Below are positions 46,433 through 59,077 of a stretch of DNA of 64,000 nucleotides, in pieces (position 1 is the stretch's first letter; every line of letters begins with the position of its first letter). A program made the translations under genes and the position numbers. The DNA is from Seriola aureovittata (lineage: Eukaryota; Chordata; Actinopteri; Carangiformes; Carangidae): positions 22,681,737 through 22,745,736 of the forward strand of contig NC_079372.1 of assembly GCF_021018895.1 (NCBI RefSeq), given 5' to 3'. Under the pieces are notes generated by a model. It did no database searches. It was given only the letters and a program-made list of their open reading frames with translations, and was not told where the DNA came from.

Positions 46433-46979
46433 AACACAGCGGTACTGTGCTCTCGACGTGTTACAGCTTTAATAACTTACTGATTTCAGAGGGAATGACG
46501 TCTGCTGTGGAGCGACACAGCTCAAAGATGTGTTGATGAGAAGACAGAGAAGCACGTGTGTCTGCACAGTCTAGTCTGTAAGTATTTCAACAGTTACATT
46601 TTGTGTAAGTGCGCTACAGCACGTTCAATTTGAAATAACACGTAGCGCCCAAATTGTAGGGGTTGAAAAGTAAAGGACACTTGGTTAATACATCTTGGTT
46701 GTTGGCTCAGAGCTGATTGTGATGCAGTGATCTGACGGTATGAGGCGTAAAGCCAAAAGCAAAAACTATCAGAGATATCAAAGGTTTGCGTACTTTCTGA
46801 AAATGTTCAGGAGAAATAGAAAATGTGAAATGAGCCGGTCAAAGAAAATCATTTACAAACATAGAAACCACACAAACGGGAACAGTAGAGATGTGCAACC
46901 AAGGTCTATAGACTGATGAAACAAATTCAAAATTAAGGAAAGAGGAAAATGTGGAGGAAAAAGAACAGCTCACCTCCAC

Positions 46980-47275
46980 CTCTTCTGTCAGACATGGAGG
47001 TTCTGTTACGACTCCACTGTCATTTACTGATGATTTCACTGATGACAGACGCAGCAGGATGCAGACTGAGGTCTACAGGAGCAGTCTGTGGATCCAATCA
47101 GAGAAATGTATTAAACCACATTTCACCATTCAGCAGGACAATGATCTCAAACAAACATCAGAAGAACCAAAGAGACTTCAGGCAATCACAAAATATTAAA
47201 TTTGATGGTTTTGATTGTGTATCTGTCCAATTACTTTTAAACCACTGAACTTTGGTCACTATGTGTTAAAAGGTT
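46980..47275 (+). pseudogene. Second Tc1/mariner transposon remnant
   Basis: The plus strand encodes HFTIQQDNDLKQTSEE, close to the QQDNDPKHTSK motif of Tc1-type transposases. CCAATTACTTTTAAACCACT downstream resembles the non-coding tail of these elements. Only a short C-terminal part is left and the frame is broken. Confidence 0.65.
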
Positions 47276-50200
47276 CTCTCACACAGTTCTTTCCATAATG
47301 TAATCCTGCTCAAATTAAAGCTGTGACATTGCACTTTAATGTAATCTCCATTATTTCATTTCACATTGAATGTGCTGAAGCGAAGCTGACGAACAATGTG
47401 TAACTGTTGAAATACCTGCGTCTGGACTCTACGTTACTTTAAAACCAGGAGATACTGAGTTTAATTTCACATAGGATTAAAAACAGCAAATATTCACATT
47501 TCAAAAATTGGAACCAGTTAACAGAATTTCCTGTTGAACCAGCTGCATCTTGAAGTTTGTACATGTACAAAATATAAACAGAGGGAACCACAGTCACTTT
47601 ACCTAAGATTTTAGGGTACTCCACCTATTCAGCATGGCGCTCCTCTAACTCAATGTGACCCCAACACCCCCCAATTTGAATGAAAGACAAGATGGAAGAA
47701 GTCAAAATAATGACGATGGGTTTTGTTGTATACGACCAGGCGCAGCAGCTCTGTGCGGCTGTTCTTCAGCCTGCTCACATTAAGTTCTATTCAAAACTCT
47801 TTTGCAGAGGCAGGTAGAACAGCACATGCTCACAATTATGTTTATTACACCGACCCTCTGAGTTTAGCATGCGAACGTGTGATAATTAGCACTATTAATG
47901 TCTATATAACATTATATAATGATCCCTGTAGTAGTAGTTTCAGTCTGGATCAAAGTGGAGGCCTTACTGACGGAGTGACAGCGGTATCCATGGAAACGTG
48001 GCTGAAAACCACCATGTTAATGGCTGTGTGAAAACATTGTTGATATAACACCTACAACATAACTCAGATGTGCGCAGAAAGCTTCTCAGCCTGAGGTTTA
48101 AATCTCACAGCCAACAGACACCACAGCTGTGCACACTGTCACCTGCAGGGCAGTGCAGTGGGAACTGTTTCAGATTTCCAGCAGGTGAAATGAAACAAAT
48201 TATTTTTCAGTTTAGTTAAGTTTTGGCTAAACTTAGATTTGCTCTGATTGTTTGAAGTGATTTCCACATCTTTCAGATTGTTCTGATAGTTCAGGTTTTG
48301 TTTGTAGATAATGAGACGAAGGGCCGTTTTTCTCATAATGATTCAAGCATGTTGCACTTATGGCCACACCCCAGTCAGGGATGTCACAGCTGGTCTTTTC
48401 AATAGGCTTTCAAGGGCTGAATACCCACTTCAAAGTTTTAATCCAGAAGTCACCGTATGTTACGATCAACGTTACACTTTTTGATTTGAGGCAAATTTTG
48501 CGTGACCTTCAAAACACAACTGTCTTCATAAAATGTGTTTACATCTAAATGTATATATAATGTAAATGACAGTTATTAATTCATACTGGCTGTTCAACAT
48601 ATTCTTATTCTGACACACCAAGTTAATTTTATGGTACGATAAGTAAATATTAATAAGGTACAAATTATGTGTTCGGGACGTTTTCTTTTTCATGTCTATT
48701 TATGATTTATGTGTTGTCTCAGATTCAGAATATTTGAGGATTGTTCTGGCTGTGGGTTTATTCAGTCACTGTTTTTCATGTGAACTACTGACGGTGCCTT
48801 AATGAAGACATTAATGGAAGAAGTTAATTTATTGAGCTCATTATCTGATGGGATTGTACTTGAATGATTGGTGATCATGTATGTTAAATAAATCACAATA
48901 ATTGTGAGAAACTGCATAATTATGTTGTCTGATATATGTCTGGGTTTGTGCAACATTTTGTTAGAGGAAATGTTGTAATTTAAATGTATGAAGTCTGGAA
49001 TAATTAAACTAGACTACAATGTTTAATTCTTATCATTTAAAAAATGGATCAATTTAAAGCGACTATTCAGACAAGGATGAACAAAGTTTGAAAGTCAGTT
49101 CAATTTATCTAATGATTTATTTTTGAGCTAGAAAAATGTGAATTTCTGTAAAAAGAAAAAAAAGAAAAGTTTGAAGGACAAAAACAGTTTCTACCACTAA
49201 CTATAATAAACATCTGTCAGTACCAGGACACAGATGTTTTAAGATTGTGTCTTGTGTACAGATTTGTGATGTCACAGTCATGAGCCAATCACAACTGCAT
49301 TACAGCTCCCACTAAAGAAACCAGTTTTATTCCTTTTAACAAACACCACCTGTCATCACAGTGCGACTGTGGAGCAGATTATGAACCGAGTGTTGACTAG
49401 TGAATCACAGTCGACTCTGCCACAAACAGATCATGGAAATTTTACAGTACAACTACTCAAAGCTCTGAAGGGATTTGTAGTGGAACGGGCGCCTCTGTGT
49501 TTATGATCTTGATTCATCAGTTGCAGCTTTTTTTCTCAAAAACAGAAAAAGATACTTTGGAAAACAACTTCTCGAACATCTGCAGTAAGAACCTAGTCCA
49601 TCATCACTGTGGCTCACCTCAGCTTCAGCATGTGACAGCACTTAAGCAGTAACATTCACTTGACTTTGGTAAAGTTATGAAATGACGTAAAGCATCCACA
49701 GCTTTCTCTTTCGTCAGTTTTTCATGTCTGAATTATACTTGGGCGTCAACATGTCACCAGAGGCACTTATGGCAGTGGTTTCCTGTGTGCATAGACGCTA
49801 CCTGATCACTGTGGAACATACGACAGGTCATGTTTGCATCCATTGTTTTCTGATACAGAGCTGCACCTGTGAACAGAGAGTCTGCATCAACATGGCTTTG
49901 TGAGATGAAAACAAGCTAATCAATGAAACATGGAGGAGAAAATACAAGAGACCTAAAAAGATATTGGGTGGACATAGTCACTGCACCGAATCAGCTTCTA
50001 GTAAACTATAGCACAGTGTCCACACAGACTACACAAACATGAGTGAAATGACTCAGCAGCTGCAGTGGATCACATTACGTTTCCTGTGTCTAGCCCTGAA
50101 TAGAAACACAGTGACACAGAAGTAAAAACCATCCTCAACCAGGAAACAAATATTTTTCTGATGAGGTTTTTTGAGTCAGTGTGATTGTACTGAATTAAAC

Positions 50201-51495
50201 TAAATGAAAATAATCAACATCTGTCTTCAGACCAATGGTCCTTTAGCTATTTCTTGATTACAACTAGGGTATCTGACCAGTCAATCGAGGGTTGTGAGCC
50301 GTGTCAGAGTCAGAAGGGAACCACCTTCCTCCTGGGCCTGGTCTCTGTGTCTCAGTAGAGACGTCTTCAGTCCAGCTGAGGACAAAGACTGGAAGCAGAG
50401 AAAAACTGGTCTGTAAATGAAAAGGTTCCATTAATTTCAACAAAACTGTCTTGTTGGTTAATAATGACTCCAAACTCATTACATACATGACTTTTAAGGT
50501 GTTGGATTCTTCTACCTGCTGATGGGAGTCAGGCCGACAGTCTCATTACTTCCAGTCTCTGTGCTAAACACACTCTGAATGACCCAGGACTGTCATGCTA
50601 CACATCACTGTCCTGCATCGCCATCTCCTGGACCTCTACCAGTTCAGCCACTGAGCACATCAAAACAAACAAAACACAAAGTCACAGAAACCCACTGATG
50701 AAGACCCTGGGATCTGGTGGAAAAAGCTCAGGAAAAGGCTACTAAGTGGGAGCTACTACGTCCATGGCCAAGGTGAACTTTTATGCACAATAAATACATG
50801 ACAGAGAAAAGTCTCCTCCACTGAAGTGGAAACGCATCATGATCAAAGATAGTTTGTGCTTCACTCATGAACTGAAGCTCAGCAGCAGTGAACTCAGAGC
50901 TGCCACTGGTGGCTGGAAGAAACACTAATAAAATGAATCAAATAAAATGTTTGATTTTACATGGTTTGTGCTGAGTCTAATGAAAGAGACTTTTCTTATT
51001 CCCTGTAAAAATTGAAAAAAGAAAAACCTGCCTGATGTAATTTTTCCACCTTTATGGAGCTAAAGTTTCCTACCATCCAGTGAGCTTGTATTTTCCCTGT
51101 AATTAACTTGATGAGCATCAGTGACTGAAATGTCCAGAGTTCACAGAGACAGCAGTCACACTCCTGCTAACAGGGAACCTGCAGGAACCAAAGGAACACT
51201 TAGACATGATGAAAACAAAAACATGTTGTCAGTGAAACACTTTTCCATCATAGACTACCTAACACACCACTCCTGTCAAACTATGGGGTGAAGTTCTGTT
51301 GAGGTGGTGCTGGGGTGAAGTTATCAGAGTATCAGGGGAGTCAAACAGTCCGGGCTGATGTCCTTGTGTTCAGCAGGAAAAACACCCATCAAACAACTCT
51401 GGTCCAGTGTCAAGTACTGGACCAGAACTCAACTCAGAGTCAGTCGGCATGTGGGATCCTGAGCACATCCTGTTTGTCCAGAGCTGCCTTTGAGA

Positions 51496-51499
<4 letters not shown>
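47276..51499. other. Long spacer downstream of phc2; nothing recognised
   Basis: About 4.2 kb without exons. The distal part may be phc2 3' UTR: the nearest AATAAA on the minus strand I found is at 49326-49331. I looked for a natriuretic peptide motif (CFG...DRI...SGLGC), because NPPA/NPPB flank KIAA2013 in human, and saw none. Confidence 0.45.

Positions 51500-51550
<51 letters not shown>
51500..51550. repeat. (GT)n microsatellite in the phc2 3' UTR
   Basis: About 50 bp of pure GT (CA on the phc2 strand), starting 30 bases after the phc2 stop codon. Confidence 0.95.
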
Positions 51551-51557
<7 letters not shown>

Positions 51558-51579
51558 TGAGAGTGAGGACTAAGATGGG

Positions 51580-54500
51580 CTATGAGTCTTTGAGCATGCT
51601 AATCTGGGCAAAGATCTTGAGTGCAGGGCCCAGTTTGATGTTCATGGTTCCCATCAGGTGGTCCTCCTTCAGCAGCAGCAGGGCCTGTCCATCGATCTCC
51701 TGAGAGCGGAACTCCTCAGCGATCTCCAGACAACCTGCAGTCACAACACGACAACATTCAGCTCTGCAGAGAAACCTCAAGATAATCACCGTCATGGCTA
51801 ATAACAATTATTTTTCAACAGAATTTTCTTTCCAGGTCAAAACCTAGCATGTGTCTGGACTGTGAATGGTCACTGTAAGATTTTGATTCAAACTTTGCTG
51901 AATCCTGATTGGTGTGTGGTACTATGTGACATCACCGTTTCCCATGTGAATCCCACCCAGTTCAAACCAAGGGGACGAGCACAGAGAAAAACACTGAAGC
52001 AGAAATCTCTCATGTGAAACAAAACAGTTCATATTTGTTACAGTAAGAAGCTCTGGGGCAGCTGTTCATCTGGGTATTTACAGACACTGATCATGTAACA
52101 GCAGGTTTGAGTCCAGTCAGGGATCTTTGTTGCATCCCTCCATTCCCTGTCACCTCTTCACCGTCACTATGAAAGGCTCAGGTGCCAGTAAAAATATACA
52201 CAACACGTGGACAAATGTAACACTGTGACTGAGGTGGCGGCCACCTGGCAGAGAGGAGATGAACTCGTAGACGTCCTCTATGTTCCACTGGCCCGGGTCA
52301 CTGGGCAGGAAGCTGTGGGGCAGCAGGGGCAGCTCAGAGCCTTGCACCGCAGGGACCCGCTGGGTGGCTGACAGGGGGGATGGGGGGTTTTTGTAGCCGG
52401 ACAAGTCTGAACATTGGCTGGACTCTCCCTGTGCAGGGTGGACAGAGTGACCAGTGGACAGAGCAGCAGCAGCAGGCTTCTGCAAAGAGAGGTTAAAATA
52501 CAACACTTGATATTAACAATATCTGCCTCTGGCATAATGCAAAAGCTATAAGTCAGATAAAGAATACACACTAGATACATATTGACTTGATTTCAAAAGG
52601 CTGCAGGTTTGTCTGTTACATAAAGAAGCCAGTTATTCTTCACTAGATAAGGAAGATAAGGAATTCTTGCACAAATAACCAGTATAAATGAATTGTCTCA
52701 CCTTCTTTTTAGACTCTAAACTGGAGTTTTTGAGGTTTCCGTTCAGTGCTCTCTGTTTCTTCATGTTCTCCAGGGTGGTTTTGCGGTTTGGGAAGAGACC
52801 CATTCTCTTGGTGCATCCCACGTTGTAGCTGTAAATCAAGTCAACTGAGTGAGGTGAAGCTAAAAGAGATCGGCTTGATGAATGAATCTTATTATTGTTT
52901 ATTTTCACATCCAGCTCCAGAACAGTGCGAGCTCCATGTTTACACATTATTGCACGGGTCTGTGGCTCTGAAAGGTCTCTGTCTGGTAGCAACAGGTTCA
53001 CTCAACCCCAAGTCCAGAGTTAATTCCAGGCTAGGTTAACCACACTTTCTGGAGGACCCCTTTAGAAAGGGTAACGCTTGTCTGTGCTGCGCTCAAACTG
53101 AGACTTGCATAGCCATGACTGGGGCGAACTGCACAGGGGCTTGGGCGCTGTTCATGCCTGCATTCAGATCTAGTTATTATCTATCTATCGATCTAGTATT
53201 TATTTTTTCATATTCTTATATTATATCAGAAGGGCCAGGTCTGCACAGTCATGAAAAACCTGGAAAAGTCATAGAATGTGAAAACTGTGTTATCCAGATG
53301 TGGAAAAAACATCTGTAGGGGCCAGTGTTCGTGTAATACCTGTCTAAATATCTCAATACCGGTACTGAAACGATCCCACGAGCCTGTTCTGATTAATTGT
53401 CATCTAAATTGACTAAATAGAAAATGGAGACCTGCACCAAGGAGGTTTACTGAGTCATTTGTGTTTAGCCTACTTTGGTGCACCAGGAACAGCCCTAATT
53501 ACAACCATAGGGTGAAATGTGGAAATTAGTCTAATGAAGCCTTTCCTTACCGTTTGGCACACACTGTAGAACAGAACCTCTTAGACCTTTTGAAGATGTA
53601 GGCAAAATCCACCCTGCCGCACAGCTCACAGGTCAGCATGGGCTCCTGCTGGGCCTTTAACTCTGAGGGGACACAGTCAACACACGGTCAGCTGGACACA
53701 GTGAAGGCTCAGCAGAGGAAATGTCACCAACAATATCCATAGAAAACATATGTTGTGCAAGTTATCCAGATTATAATTTTAATTAATATAATGACTATAT
53801 TGACAGTCAGACATGACAGTTTCATCGAAGCTGCTTAAAATTAATCTGGTTCCGTCGTCTGAGCAACAAGTGCAGTTCTCTGGTGGGTTTGGGCTGTATC
53901 CAAGACCAGTATCCAGTTTATGACACACTTTGATAACGTCAAACCAAATTCCCTACATTTGTATTACCAGCTGATTAAAAATCCGCCAATCGCTGCTATA
54001 ATGTTTCCGTCCACAGGATGGTTGCAATGCACTTCAACTGGGATGTTCCAGCTTTCATTACATTGATGTTTTTAACATGTTCATTCAGTGTTTCCCATTA
54101 ATTACCTCGACAGTGTTCCCCCACAATCTAAACTGTCCTGCAAGTTTCATAATGAACTGAAAATACACTAACACTCATAAAACAGATCGGCTCACTGGCC
54201 TGTTGTTACTAGAGCTCCAGAGAGAAGCCTGAGAGAAGAGATGTAGAACTACATTGGGATGGTTTTGGTTCTTAAAACCACAAATATATCTTCTTATGGA
54301 TCAAAACTTCAAATAAAACACAGGAAAAGTGTAAAATATAGGACCTTTCAGGTGTTTATTATAGCCTGTATATGCACACACTGTGCAGCAGAATTTTTTC
54401 ATGACGGTAATGAAACAAACAACGTTGCTATTTTCAAACACCCCAGGATACTGTACTACTGCCCAACCCCGTTATCTGGATCATGACCAAGACGTTTCAG

Positions 54501-56022
54501 AGTGAAGAAATTTTAATGGAGGTGTAGTTTGAGAAACTGTGGGCAAAAAGACAGAAAGAAAGATTCTCATTGTTAAAAGACCAAAAGCATTAACATTTAA
54601 TTTGTCATTTGACCCAGAACACACTGAAGGAATGATTTATTCTCTCTGGCCTTGGAACGTGTTGGGATCCCCCATGTGCACCATACTCTGAGAAAGAAAC
54701 CATGAAGCTGTGCTACTGGTCTGAGAACTATACCCTTTGGTGAGAGGCCGTCCATCTTTGAGTCTACTGTGTGTCTCCTAAGGCTCTCGATTGAGAAAGA
54801 TGGACGTTCTACCTGCAGACAGAAAATACAGACATTACTACAGCAGATATTACAACACAATGTACCTGTATGCTCCGGCTCCTTGCTTGAACTGAACAGT
54901 CGAATGAGGAAAATGGATGGAAAACAGTTTGCCTGATCTTCATGGTTCTTCACATTGGTCACAGAGACATTAAGGCTCCATCCACACTACAACATTTAAG
55001 TTTTAACACACATCTCTTTTGCTACGTTCACACCTAGCGTCCACACTACTCTGGAGTTTTTGAGCCCCTGCAATGGAGACTTTTGGAAACAATGATGCAG
55101 ACACACACATATTTGCCTCCTGATTGGTTCTTACTGGTCATGACTACCAGTGGTGATTGCAACATAGATGACGAATTACAAGTGTTACTGACCTTGTTGT
55201 CTTTGCTAGCAGCTGTTGTGGATTGAAATTCTGAATTTTAATGCCACAAATGTCTTTACTGTTCGTAGTATTTAACCAACTGTAGAGTGGACAATCTGCT
55301 TCCTGTTTAAACGAGTGCGGATATCGTTTTTGCTTTAAAATGAAAACCTATCAGTGTGGACAAAGCCTAAATTCCTTATTTAGATCTCAAGTTTTGTTCC
55401 TTTAGTTTGATAGTTTCTGAAACTATTCGGATACAAAAAAAACTATTGACAGGTTTCCAAGCAACATGAAGGGAGAGAACAAACCAAAAAGACTGAGAGC
55501 TTAAGAGTAGGTTTACATGAAAATTTGTTTCATGTCTTAAACTGCACAAATCACAAAAGTCATGGGTGGAAATGTCCACTATCCCGAGAAGGAAACTCCC
55601 TGGTAAGGTCAGAGAGCAGAATTGGCAAGAAGCTCCAGAATCTGGTCAGAGCTCTTGATGTTATATGATGTAAAGTACTGGAAGATGGAGGATAGTTCTA
55701 ACATAACCTTGTCTGAAGGTCTGAAGATCACTCTGTGATCAACGCTTCGAGCTGCAGACTGATGCTAGTGGATATACAGTGTTAGACTTGTAATTGCTCA
55801 GAGACGAAACATCAAACAGGAATGCAGAGATTATTTCTGTGCTTCAACCCGTGATGCCAGTTAATGTTTAGGGATACTGCAGATCAATTACATCAGAACA
55901 GTAAATATGAAGATCCACAGGTACACTCCGTTAGTTAATAAGTAAAATAAATACGTCTGTTTTTGAGTTGGACAGTCAAGTCCCAGATCTTTGACTACTG
56001 ACTGTCATACAATGACTTTATT

Positions 56023-56066
<44 letters not shown>

Positions 56067-56217
56067 CAGTGGTACTCACAGGAAAAGGCTCAGCACCTTC
56101 CTGAATGACAAAGCCTTCTATCAGATGGGTGAGGATATGGGTCTTGACTAGGGCCTGGGCTGGTTTGCTCTCTCCATTGTGTTGGCTGCTGTTAGTGTTC
56201 CCATTCCCAGAGGTCAT
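51580..56217 (-). CDS. phc2: Polyhomeotic-like 2, short form, 281 aa
   Basis: Coding exons in transcript order: 56217-56080, 54812-54734, 53662-53551, 52828-52702, 52479-52245 and 51734-51580 (846 nt, TAG). The start MTSGNGNTNSSQHNGESKP resembles the short isoform of human PHC2, and an in-frame TGA lies four codons upstream, so the long N-terminus is not encoded here. Residues 26-46 are the HD1 segment (THLIEGFVIQEGAEPFP). The FCS zinc finger uses C84, C87, C103 and C107 (CELCGRVDFAYIFKRSKRFC). SSQCSDLSGYKNPPSPLS corresponds to the linker. Residues 217-281 form the SAM domain (WNIEDVYEFISSLPG ... EIDGQALLLLKEDHLMGTMN), which polymerises in Polycomb complex PRC1. CTKR and ISMLKDS favour PHC2 over PHC1/3. 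Nuclear, chromatin silencing. It is tail-to-tail with KIAA2013. Confidence 0.92.
54184..54350. mobile_element. Fragment of the TTAAAGGTCCC-ended element family
   Basis: Contains the family block CAAATATATCTTCTTAT...CAAATAAAACACAGGAAAAG and the terminus AATATAGGACCTTT. The left end is lost. It is in a phc2 intron. Confidence 0.75.
54972..55369. mobile_element. hAT-like MITE with AGGCTCCATCCACACT ends
   Basis: The left end AAGGCTCCATCCACACTA and the right end AGTGTGGACAAAGCCTAA are imperfect inverted repeats about 400 bp apart. GTGGACAAAGCC-type ends are frequent in fish hAT MITEs. It is in the first coding intron of phc2. Confidence 0.7.
56026..56065. repeat. (GT)n microsatellite beside a phc2 splice donor
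   Basis: About 40 bp of GT (CA on the transcript strand), starting about 15 bases into the intron after exon 56217-56080. Confidence 0.95.
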
Positions 56218-57380
56218 GACTGGAGCACAGGCCACCCCTCACCTGTCAACACATGCAGCATGGCAAACTCATCAAGTCTGGAGCTGGGACCTGCCCCCTA
56301 ATAACTGCTGATCAACGTCAAATGATTCAAATATGGCACCTTAATGTTGCACAGTGTTACTATCATTTTGTTTGTCATATGAAAATTTTTATTTCTTAGG
56401 TTTCACTGTTGGATTTTGGCATCCATTAAAGCAGCCCTTTACTGATTAAATGTCCACTTTTGTCACCCCTAAACTTTATTTCAATCTTCTAGCAATGAGT
56501 TGCATACAGATAGAGTCAGTTCGACAAGGAGTTTTAATGAGTGCCTATGTAAAGAGTAGGTCCCAATGTGTCACAACCCGTTTTCCCTCGTATTTCGTGA
56601 TGTATTTTTGTTGTAGTAAGCAACACATTCAGAATGACAATCAGTACACACACACACACACAAGCAGCGCGTGAGGCTAACGTGGAGTGGAGCGAACGTT
56701 GTTGTTATGGAGACCCATCAGCTTCATGTTGAGCTATGATTACTGAAGCAGAAACGGTTGATTCAATGTTTGCTACACTCAGTAGTGACTTTTAGCAAAC
56801 TAGCTGACTTGCTTTACAGACTTATAACAAGCTAGCTAACTTACACGGCGTTAATAAACCAGTTCAATCCTGACTCGCTAATAACTAGAAAAAATTTCCC
56901 AGCTTTCCTGTTTCCGATTAAACTGAAATAACATTTAAGTGGAAGTTATGGACACCAACACCATTCAGTACCATAGTCATCTGCCAATATCAACGTTGCG
57001 TAAAGTTACAGTTAGCCTTGTATCAAATCTAGCCAGTGGTTAAAGGGAATTGTTAGTTGCTTGTGTGAATGAATTAAACTACACAGCATTAAAACCAACG
57101 TTTTCACGACCCCTTTTTTTAAAAACAGATCAACTTCAGAGCAGTTAGCTTACTTTTACAGTGTGAAACCACCTCTGAATCAGTTAGAAAACAGGCGCTC
57201 CTCTCGGTAACAATGGTAGAGGGAAGAAAAGCTCTTTGTTCAACGGCTCCAAACAACGCTTTCATTTGCTTCCACTCCCTCCGCCAAAACGGCGAGGAGC
57301 CAGTCCGCCACTTGTAACACAGACAAATATTTAAGCAGCTAAACGAGGCGCGGGCCCACCCCGTTACACGAGGACACGCA
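56218..57380 (-). promoter_or_regulatory. phc2: phc2 5' UTR, intron and promoter region
   Basis: An acceptor (TTGACAG, exon edge 56242) precedes the start codon, so a non-coding exon lies upstream. A GC-richer stretch at 57180-57370 includes TTTTGGCGG (minus strand, 57281-57289), an E2F-like site, and is the likely promoter. The donor of exon 1 was not fixed. Confidence 0.4.
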
Positions 57381-59077
57381 AAGTTAGAGACTGATTCATA
57401 TCCTCACTATGTTTCGGCTTTCTCCTTATTCGAACTACATAGCCTACAGTCCCCTTAGTGTGTGTGCGTGTTCGTGCTTGCGTGCGTGTGTGTGTGTTTG
57501 TGTGTACTTGATGCCCAAGCTAGAGACATTTATGCCAAGTACTTCCGGTAAGAACCTTCAAAATTAAAGCCTTTATAACTATTTGTTTCTTTGTTGTAAC
57601 GTGTTTGCAAAAGCATTTTATAGTGAAACATTTAATATTGTTGACGTTTCAGTTTGGGGTTGTTCAGCATTACAGGTTATTGTTAACCTCGGACTCATTG
57701 CTAGACCATTGCTTGACTTTTTCCGGAGCGTTTAACTGCAGCTCTTATAGCGCATGGAATTTGCTCAGTTGTCATGACGACCGTGAGATCCGATTGAAAG
57801 CTTGGAAAATGCTGAAAATAAGATTTTGCTTTTTTTCTTTATAATTAATGTACTGTTTCGATGTCAGAAATTAACTCTCACTTTGATTCCATTCGCTGTA
57901 GATGAAGTGTGGAGAATTTTATTTCCTTCTTAAACTGGCCCATGCAGCCAGCTCCTTCTCGTCAAGTCACGTATTTATTCTGAAGGCCAGTGTCTTAGTT
58001 CTGTTGGTTAACTTTACACTAGTGCATTTGTACCGGGCTAGTAGCAACAGCGGTAGTTATAGTAGATGATGACATCGCAGCAGTCACAACAGGACACACT
58101 TCCATGTCTGGGTATCCCGGGATAAGGAGACGAAGTTTTTTGGAGCGAAATACAAAGTCCAAACTGAGGGCACGGGCAAACAATTTTCAGTTCATAATTT
58201 TCTTAACATTCCCAGAACGTTTATTGAGCTCCACTCACCTATCCCTGGAAATGTCCTCCACTCAAAGAAAAATATAAAACAAAAAGAGTTTTAATATTTC
58301 TGCTCATAAACCGAAGATTTAAAAATATTGAATGCATATCTTTTTCTCTTAGATTTTTCCATGAAGAAAAACATATATTTGAATATATTCAATTAATTTA
58401 CAATTAAATGAAAATATCTGGTGTGAATATCTTCCAAACATTTACAACTTTCAAACAGACGTTTGTGAATCACTTTTCCATTTGTGAAGTGAAAAAGCAT
58501 TTGTGGATCTACATTCTGAGGGGATGAAAGCAGGGTGCTGGATTGTAAACACTGTGGTGATGAAGAATATACATTGTAAATAGACCACATTTCATACCCA
58601 TTCAACCTGTAAAGAGATAACTGGTGTCATTTGTTTTACTATTGAGTTTATTGTAAACATTCAGTCCCAGCAGCTAGCTTGCTGACTGGGCGCATGTCCC
58701 ACTGGAGGCAAGTTGAAAACTGTATAAAATATTTTGGGGAGCCCTGTCTTTACAGGTGAGTCAAATGTCATGCTGTTCAGTGGTTTTAAACTGCATTTGA
58801 TTTATTTATGAAGTGAGAGTCAGTTATAAAAAGTTACTGATTTGTGTTATCAGTGTTTTCAGGCAGCGAATTGGCCGATTTCCTGGCCTATTATAATTAA
58901 ATAATCGACACTTAAAAAGTTTTATTTTGAAGTTTTTAACCGGAAGTTGAGAGGACGTTGCCGCTGACTTGTTACTTCCACAAACGGGACATCTGTTCAG
59001 TGCGGTCCTGCCGCCGCAGTGACTCTGTCCTGTGGGGCCACCGTCTGAGGTAATCCACTAACTGCAGCACGAGTCTC
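57381..59077. other. Spacer between phc2 and the cyclase gene
   Basis: No convincing exon. A short GT-rich stretch lies at 57460-57505. GC content rises around 58940-59077, probably the cyclase promoter and 5' UTR. No long-form phc2 exons were found here. Confidence 0.5.

Noticed and set aside
43850..51499. Possible natriuretic peptide gene next to KIAA2013, as in human
   Set aside because: I scanned for the CFG...DRI...SGLGC hallmark in open frames and found none.
51315..51703. ORFs containing alternating Cys-Val
   Set aside because: They read through the (GT)n microsatellite in the phc2 3' UTR.
58393..58605. 70-codon minus-strand ORF between phc2 and the cyclase
   Set aside because: No homology features and low-complexity AT-rich context.
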